A DNA stretch of 64,000 nt. Origin: Cymodocea nodosa. Its lineage: Eukaryota; Streptophyta; Magnoliopsida; Alismatales; Cymodoceaceae. The stretch spans positions 12,606,001 through 12,670,000 of the forward strand of contig CM072335.1 in the NCBI GenBank assembly GCA_036874045.1. Reading direction: 5' to 3'. Both the position numbers and the translations under genes were made by a program. Under the pieces are notes generated by a model. The model worked only from the letters and a program-made list of their open reading frames with translations, was not told where the DNA came from and made no database searches. Shown here piece by piece: positions 61,501-64,000 of this stretch (position 1 is its first letter; each line of letters starts with the position of its first letter).

Positions 61501-63692
61501 TGCTCTAGGTCGATTTCATGTTCAAGGTGGAGATTAATCATCTTTTACCACCTTTGGTTGATGGTGGAGCAACCAAAGAATATGTGCCTAAAACCCTCAA
61601 GCATGCTGATGAACAACATCACACCTAGTGGGATGATATCTATGCTTCTGAAGACTCAACTCTACCAAATACCATGCGTTAGGAGTTGTTGCATAAAAAG
61701 AGACTTTTGAAGGAGCTTTGTCATACTAGGTCCATTTCCATCATCTCCATTGGATGCCACTGTAAGTGAGAATAGATAGGGAGTGGACCAAGAAAGGACC
61801 ATCTGCCTTGGTGCCTGAGTGCCTTGGCACCTTAATAAGTATTCCATATAGGTGCTTCCATTTGTTGGATAATTGAACTCTGAGATCTTACTTGATTTGA
61901 TATTTACACCTGTTGTAAGTTCATTTTTTTGAGCTAAAAAACTTAAAAGGTTTTTTTGGATATTCTGAATAGAAATTTAGTGCATTTATAAATCTATAAT
62001 ATAATTGTGTATGATCGTATGCCTTGTGGATTCTCTAGATGAAAATTTGCCATGATCTATCTTATCATTCTGATATAGTTTACTGATTGCAGTTATCAGG
62101 AATTGTTCCACCACCTATATGTAGAAACACACATCAGACCTTGAATGCAGCTTCTGATTGCACAACCAGATCAAATGTCAACAATGCCATTCAAGCTCCT
62201 AGGAGAAAGTTTATGGATGAAGGAAAATTAAGAAAGGTTCTGGTTTTATATGCCTTGGGATAATTTCAACAATGCTTCTGCATTCATTTATCACATAAGT
62301 AACCTGCATATTTATGCAGAATCTTTGATCTAGACACTAGAGCTGCTTTTTGTGATTTCATACAAAAGATTTGTTGTGCATCTAGGGAAGTTATTTTATT
62401 TTATACCACAACAAATTAAGCCATAATTCCGTTATGTGGAGTTAGTCACATGAATCCTTTTTTTCCAAATATTTCTATCCATTGTCAAATTTTCAGTTAA
62501 ATTACATAAATTTAATTTAATTTTTTTAAAATTCATAACTAAGTACTTTTAGAGTCATCTTTACTTCTTTTAATTTCTATTGTTCTAATTAAAACTCCTT
62601 TACCAACTAGTACATTTCTTGATCTCCTATAGATTTGGCCAAACTACTTAAGAGATTTTCTCTTATCTTGTCTTATCTTCAATTAGTGTTAAGTTATCTC
62701 AGTTCAGACTCTTAAACAAAAATGTCTACGGACACTTCTTGTTTCCCTCAGATCTTTAGGTGTTGAAACATTTATTTCTTGCTTAAATGCCTAGCTATTT
62801 CACTCTAACCTGAAAGCTTCTAGATATGCCATTCTGGAATTGTTATTATGTTCACTAATATTAATAGAACGGGGATTCCTCCTCATTTCCTTTCTTTGCA
62901 TGAAACAAGTTGACAACTTATCTGACTCATTTCATATTTTGAAATGAGAGATGGAAATCTGCACATCTTTTGTTCTTTCTAGATAGTTGGCATGCTTTTG
63001 ATTTTTTTTTAGATTAGCATTCTTTGGCTTTTTTTTCTTCTTACATATACAGCCAATTGCTTTTTTTACTTTCTTAGTATACTAAATAGTTGCATGCTCT
63101 CAATTTAGTAATGTTGATCAAGGTTTGGTTTCTGATCATGATTTAGTTTTGTCTGTGGTTGAGTACTTGGGTTGTCCTTCTGAATTTCTCATGTTTGGTG
63201 CTTGGATGTGTCTCTCTTGGATATTGGATCATTTATGCATTTTGTATTTCTGCCCATTCATAGTTATAGTAAATTTCAAAATTTTTTGGCCTTGTTCTAC
63301 ATTTCTGCACATCTCTCCGTTTATATGCCTTGTTAAATGATAAGGACATATTCATTGTAATGTCTCAGTGATTCAAATCCATTCATAAATAATGTAGGCA
63401 CTTTTCATGCTGCAATTTGTTATCAATATCTAAATTGATTTGTTATTGATCATTCTTCTGTAGGTCTCAGGGAGGCTTTTTTCTGATTCAGGACCCAGAA
63501 GAAGCACTAGACTCTCAGGAGAAGGGAGCACTACAGGAAGCTCAAATGTTTCACAAATAGGGGGAAATGGAGCCAACCATTCTTCTCTTAAATTTCTCAG
63601 TGGGTTTTCATCGTCAAAAATGAGCACTGGAACCTTTCGTTCTGTGACACTGAGCAAAGGCCAATCTTGTAATCTGGAAAATCTAGAAGAAG
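34435..63692 (+). CDS. CDC27B: CDC27B/HOBBIT, anaphase-promoting complex subunit 3 (N-terminal part, 8 exons)
   Basis: Joined exons 34435-34539, 34894-34966, 35329-35438, 36677-36723, 51939-52036, 52165-52457, 62093-62236 and 63464-63692 give 366 codons plus one base in a continuous frame; the rest lies beyond the window. The protein starts METLMVDCVQSSLRLF and carries AYSAYQLLKG, SRYLFALSCF, GHYLLGLIYRYTDR, DPLLWSAYEELCILG, YNTPSPT, QAPRRKF and SGRLFSDSGPRRS, matching plant CDC27B. CDC27/APC3 is a TPR scaffold of the APC/C ubiquitin ligase that, in known homologues, binds co-activators and substrates in the nucleus to drive mitotic exit; Arabidopsis HOBBIT is needed for root meristem development. 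This part holds N-terminal TPRs (about residues 1-145) and the Ser-rich linker; the C-terminal TPR superhelix is outside. The ORFs seem intact. Introns 4 and 6 are enlarged by transposons. Confidence 0.9.
34894..34966 (+). CDS. CDC27B: CDC27B exon 2
   Basis: Acceptor TTTTTGCAG|CTGAAC, donor AAAG|GTATTT. Encodes residues 36-59 (LNLQLLATCYLRNNQAYSAY then QLLK) and the first base of Gly60, part of the first TPR pair. Intron 2 is 362 bp. Confidence 0.88.
35329..35438 (+). CDS. CDC27B: CDC27B exon 3
   Basis: Acceptor TTATGAAG|GTACAC, donor GGAA|GTAATT. Encodes Gly60 to Glu96 with TQMAQSRYLFALSCFQMN and EAETALCPANE. Intron 3 is 1238 bp, with no transposon that I recognise. Confidence 0.88.
36677..36723 (+). 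CDS. CDC27B: CDC27B exon 4
   Basis: Acceptor TTCTGCAG|ATTCCA, donor ATAG|GTAACT. A 47-bp micro-exon-sized piece encoding IPNGAAGHYLLGLIY and two bases of Arg112. It precedes the 15.2-kb intron 4. Confidence 0.88.
37364..37921. repeat. MITE-like inverted-repeat element in intron 4
   Basis: Left end TGTTTAGAATCTGATTCAAA and right end, read inward, TGTTTAGGATCCATTTGAAT form an imperfect inverted pair around 558 bp of very AT-rich sequence with many GGATTTAGATATTT-like words. No coding content. I could not fix a target duplication, so the class is open. Confidence 0.45.
38864..38989 (-). repeat. 3' LTR of younger Copia (intron 4)
   Basis: 126 bp, AGTTGGATTAG to AAACTAACA on the plus strand. Pairs with 43659-43783 and is flanked by TTTAT on its outer side. 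Confidence 0.8.
43659..43783 (-). repeat. 5' LTR of younger Copia (intron 4)
   Basis: 125 bp, AGTTGGATTAG to AAAGTAACA on the plus strand. The inner edge abuts the tRNA-Met-type primer site at 43647-43658; the outer edge is followed by TTTAT. Confidence 0.8.
44417..45745. mobile_element. PIF/Harbinger-like non-autonomous TIR element in intron 4
   Basis: 1329 bp between two TAA copies (44414-44416 and 45746-45748). Ends read inward GGGGGGTTTGTACATG and GGGTTTGTTTATGTAC. Both termini carry ATGGAAAGT / GAAAGTAACA words. The centre (44560-45080) is richer in C and G and has a 136-codon open frame (44563-44973) that resembles no family I know, possibly captured sequence. No transposase is visible. 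It splits the old Copia RT from its integrase. Confidence 0.65.
47157..48884 (-). repeat. SIRE-like Copia 3' LTR relic in intron 4
   Basis: The low-coordinate end, TATTAGGATCTATTAATTTC, leads into AAGAGAGGTGAACAGTGAAA, comparable to the GGATCnnn...GGGGTGAATTGTG end of LTR B. The high end is ATTTTCCTAACA, followed by ATCTCTTTTTTATTATGATG, which on the minus strand is the CATCATAATAAAAAAGAGAT polypurine context known before SIRE 3' LTRs. A CCTCAACCAACC-bearing degenerate repeat of about 45 bases lies at 47480-47620. Old relic. Confidence 0.5.
48885..49680 (-). mobile_element. 3' internal end of SIRE-like Copia, with a 134-bp tandem repeat
   Basis: Begins with the polypurine-like stretch at 48885-48905 and includes a direct tandem pair: 49286-49419 and 49420-49545 share ATATTCAGTAAATATCAAAA, GCTCCCCCTAC and GACATGTAAGCAAAACAAA. 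No coding domain is recognisable. Assignment rests on its position beside the LTR relic. Confidence 0.4.
49984..49998. repeat. Target-site duplication, left copy (5S-headed retroposon)
   Basis: AAGACACTCTTATGA, identical to 50356-50370 on the other side of the retroposon. Confidence 0.85.
49999..50357 (+). mobile_element. SINE-like retroposon with a 5S rRNA-derived head and poly(A) tail
   Basis: About 357 bp. The first part (50002 to about 50115) aligns without gaps over its first 55 bases to plant 5S rRNA from its 5' end. It keeps GAACTnnGnAGTTAA, the intermediate element region and the box C word AGGATGGGTGAC, then GGAAGTnCTCGTG at the 5S 3' end. A unique tail of about 230 bases follows, ending in A9 (50349-50357). 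A perfect 15-bp duplication flanks it; the A run overlaps the start of the right copy. A head that can serve as an internal Pol III promoter, a poly(A) end and a long target duplication are the marks of LINE-mobilised SINEs (SINE3 type). A Cassandra LTR is less likely: those have 5-bp duplications and no poly(A). The plus-strand frame at 50063-50245 is a shadow. Confidence 0.75.
50356..50370. repeat. Target-site duplication, right copy (5S-headed retroposon)
   Basis: AAGACACTCTTATGA directly at the end of the A run; matches 49984-49998 in all 15 positions. Confidence 0.85.
50371..51938. other. Rest of intron 4, no recognisable feature
   Basis: AT-rich intron sequence up to the exon 5 acceptor. 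I see no gene or clear element. A short C7 run lies near 50895. Confidence 0.4.
51939..52036 (+). CDS. CDC27B: CDC27B exon 5
   Basis: Acceptor ATCTCCAG|ATACAC, donor CTTG|GTTAGT. Encodes YTDRRANAVHHFMQALEIDP and LLWSAYEELCIL, completing an N-terminal TPR. Intron 5 is only 128 bp. Confidence 0.88.
52165..52457 (+). CDS. CDC27B: CDC27B exon 6
   Basis: Acceptor TTTTTCAG|GTGCTG, donor TGCAG|GTGAGT, close to consensus. Encodes about 97 residues of variable linker ending in SLYNTPSPTHMQ, with SPRQSKQLH upstream; both words are conserved in plant CDC27B. Intron 6 is about 9.6 kb. Confidence 0.88.
52555..52652. repeat. CA/CATA microsatellite in intron 6
   Basis: Imperfect run of CACA, CATACA and ATGCACA units just inside intron 6, about 100 bp after the exon 6 donor. 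Confidence 0.8.
52660..53400. mobile_element. Copia scraps in intron 6
   Basis: A plus-strand RNase H end, EQLADIFIKGLGINAF (about 52945-53000), is followed by a polypurine-like CTTGAGGGGAAAG and an LTR-like stretch (53054-53150). Separately, 52672-52762 and 53308-53395 are similar to each other (TTGGATATGTAATG, GACCTCATTAAGCT). The second is preceded by GGCTCTAGTACCA, a possible primer site on the minus strand. At least two decayed Copia elements overlap here. Confidence 0.5.
53401..54766. other. Intron 6 sequence without recognisable genes
   Basis: Very AT-rich. 53620-54250 has many ATATATAT and AATATGTATATTTTAGTAAT-like words. A GCACCTTAATAAGTAT stretch at about 54375 recurs at about 61827. 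Nothing else stands out. Confidence 0.4.
54767..54856 (+). repeat. 5' LTR of intron-6 Copia
   Basis: TGTTAGTGTTATATAG ... TTTCTAACA, 90 bp, followed immediately by the tRNA-Met-type primer site. Confidence 0.85.
59317..59418 (+). repeat. 3' LTR of intron-6 Copia
   Basis: TGTTAGTGTTTTATGG ... TTTCTAACA, 102 bp. The extra 12 bases come from a repeated GGATCCnTATAT-like unit relative to the 5' LTR. Followed by the CTACC target copy. Confidence 0.85.
59537..61474 (-). mobile_element. Solo LTR B (SIRE-like Copia) in intron 6
   Basis: 1938 bp from TGTAGGATCGAATGA to AATACTCAACA, inverse of 19826-21270. Flanks are CTCTG (59532-59536) and CTCTA (61475-61479), a four-of-five match expected for an old 5-bp target duplication. 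No internal region adjoins either end, so it is best read as a solo LTR. It contains a direct tandem repeat of about 381 bp (60056-60436 and from 60437). Confidence 0.7.
60056..60790. repeat. 381-bp tandem duplication inside the solo LTR
   Basis: GCATATCCTCCACGTTTAAT occurs at 60056 and at 60437, and the following roughly 300 bases match nearly base for base, through ACGAGTTTATCATGTGTCAA. The near identity suggests it arose after the LTR inserted. Confidence 0.8.
61517..61765 (+). pseudogene. Unidentified coding-like remnant in intron 6
   Basis: One plus-strand frame gives about 80 codons of protein-like composition: MFKVEINHLLPPLVDGGATK, EYVPKTLKHADEQHHT, then WDDIYASEDSTLPNTMR and ELLHKKRLLKELCHTRSISI, interrupted by two TAG codons. 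I do not recognise the family. It could be a captured or retroposed host fragment, or chance. It lies just after the solo LTR and before exon 7. Confidence 0.3.
62093..62236 (+). CDS. CDC27B: CDC27B exon 7
   Basis: Acceptor TGATTGCAG|TTATCA, donor AGAAAG|GTTCTG. 48 codons with LSGIVPPPICRN and the conserved QAPRRKFMDEGKLRK. Confidence 0.88.
63464..63692 (+). CDS. CDC27B: CDC27B exon 8
   Basis: Acceptor TTCTGTAG|GTCTCA, donor GAAG|GTAATA, phase 1. Encodes VSGRLFSDSGPRRSTRLSGE, a Ser/Thr-rich stretch and FRSVTLSKGQS ... LEE. A second donor-like word, CCT|GTAAGT at 63767, lies after an in-frame TGA at 63761. The next exon is outside the window; 63693-64000 shows no coding sequence. Confidence 0.82.
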
Positions 63693-64000
63693 GTAATAAT
63701 GGGGAACCTTGCAGATATTGGATAAAAAATCTGATTGATTGTTTAGGAATGAATCACAAATGACCTGTAAGTTATGGTATTTAGATAATGCTTGAATGCA
63801 TAATCAGTTTTTGGGCTTCATATCAGGTTTCATTAGAGAGGTCTAATTGTTTAATCCATGGCCCAAATTAGCTGGTACATGCTTCTATGCTGGTAAAAAT
63901 TGAAGCATATGTGAGAATGTTTTTTATCAAGTGTCTGATTCACAATCAACATTCTTAAAATATTTTGATGAAAATTCATAAAGGATCATCATAATCATTT

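Noticed and set aside
1-64000. CRISPR arrays, tRNA genes, bacterial-type operons
   Set aside because: None seen. Short repeats are degenerate LTR units or microsatellites, without the regular repeat-spacer layout of CRISPR, and the coding context is that of a plant nucleus.

Overview
The window is nuclear DNA of a flowering plant. It is AT-rich, dense in Copia and Ty3/Gypsy fossils, and carries one recognisable host gene on the plus strand from about 34.4 kb to beyond the right edge. The host protein and its GC-rich first exon look more monocot- than eudicot-like, but this is a weak impression. No bacterial-type genes, tRNA genes, intact rRNA genes or CRISPR arrays were seen.

Host gene (34435 to past 64000): eight exons encode the N-terminal half of CDC27B/HOBBIT, the TPR scaffold subunit APC3 of the anaphase-promoting complex. 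All junctions are GT-AG and the reading frame is continuous for 366 codons. Two introns are very large: intron 4 is about 15.2 kb and intron 6 about 9.6 kb. Both are full of transposable elements, which must be transcribed and spliced out.

Upstream (1-31080) is a nest of retroelement fossils. An Athila-like Gypsy element (minus strand, 1-9702) has an LTR that continues at 28381. That LTR is split by a Copia element (9703-28380) with about 1.02-kb LTRs and a near-perfect target duplication. The Copia element is itself split by a mosaic of about 13 kb made of Gypsy LTRs, two gag regions, an extra ORF, SIRE-like LTRs and a PIF/Harbinger transposase remnant. A second Athila-like pol piece and a SIRE-like Copia piece follow. 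From 31222 to about 32557 lies a probable terminal-inverted-repeat DNA element that has captured a fragment of an NBS-LRR resistance gene.

Intron 4 holds a MITE-like repeat, an old Copia element interrupted by a younger short-LTR Copia (TTTAT target duplication) and by a PIF/Harbinger-like 1.33-kb element (TAA target duplication), a SIRE-like LTR, and a 5S rRNA-headed, poly(A)-tailed retroposon with a perfect 15-bp target duplication at about 49984-50370. Intron 6 holds Copia scraps, an end-to-end Copia element (54767-59418, CTACC target duplication), a solo SIRE-like LTR (59537-61474) and an unidentified coding-like remnant.

The most interesting signals are the 5S-headed SINE-like retroposon, the NLR fragment carried by a DNA element, and short hairpin-forming units (TCCGTTGAGTTA and TTTCGGATAGTTA families) that recur in LTRs of unrelated Copia and Gypsy families.
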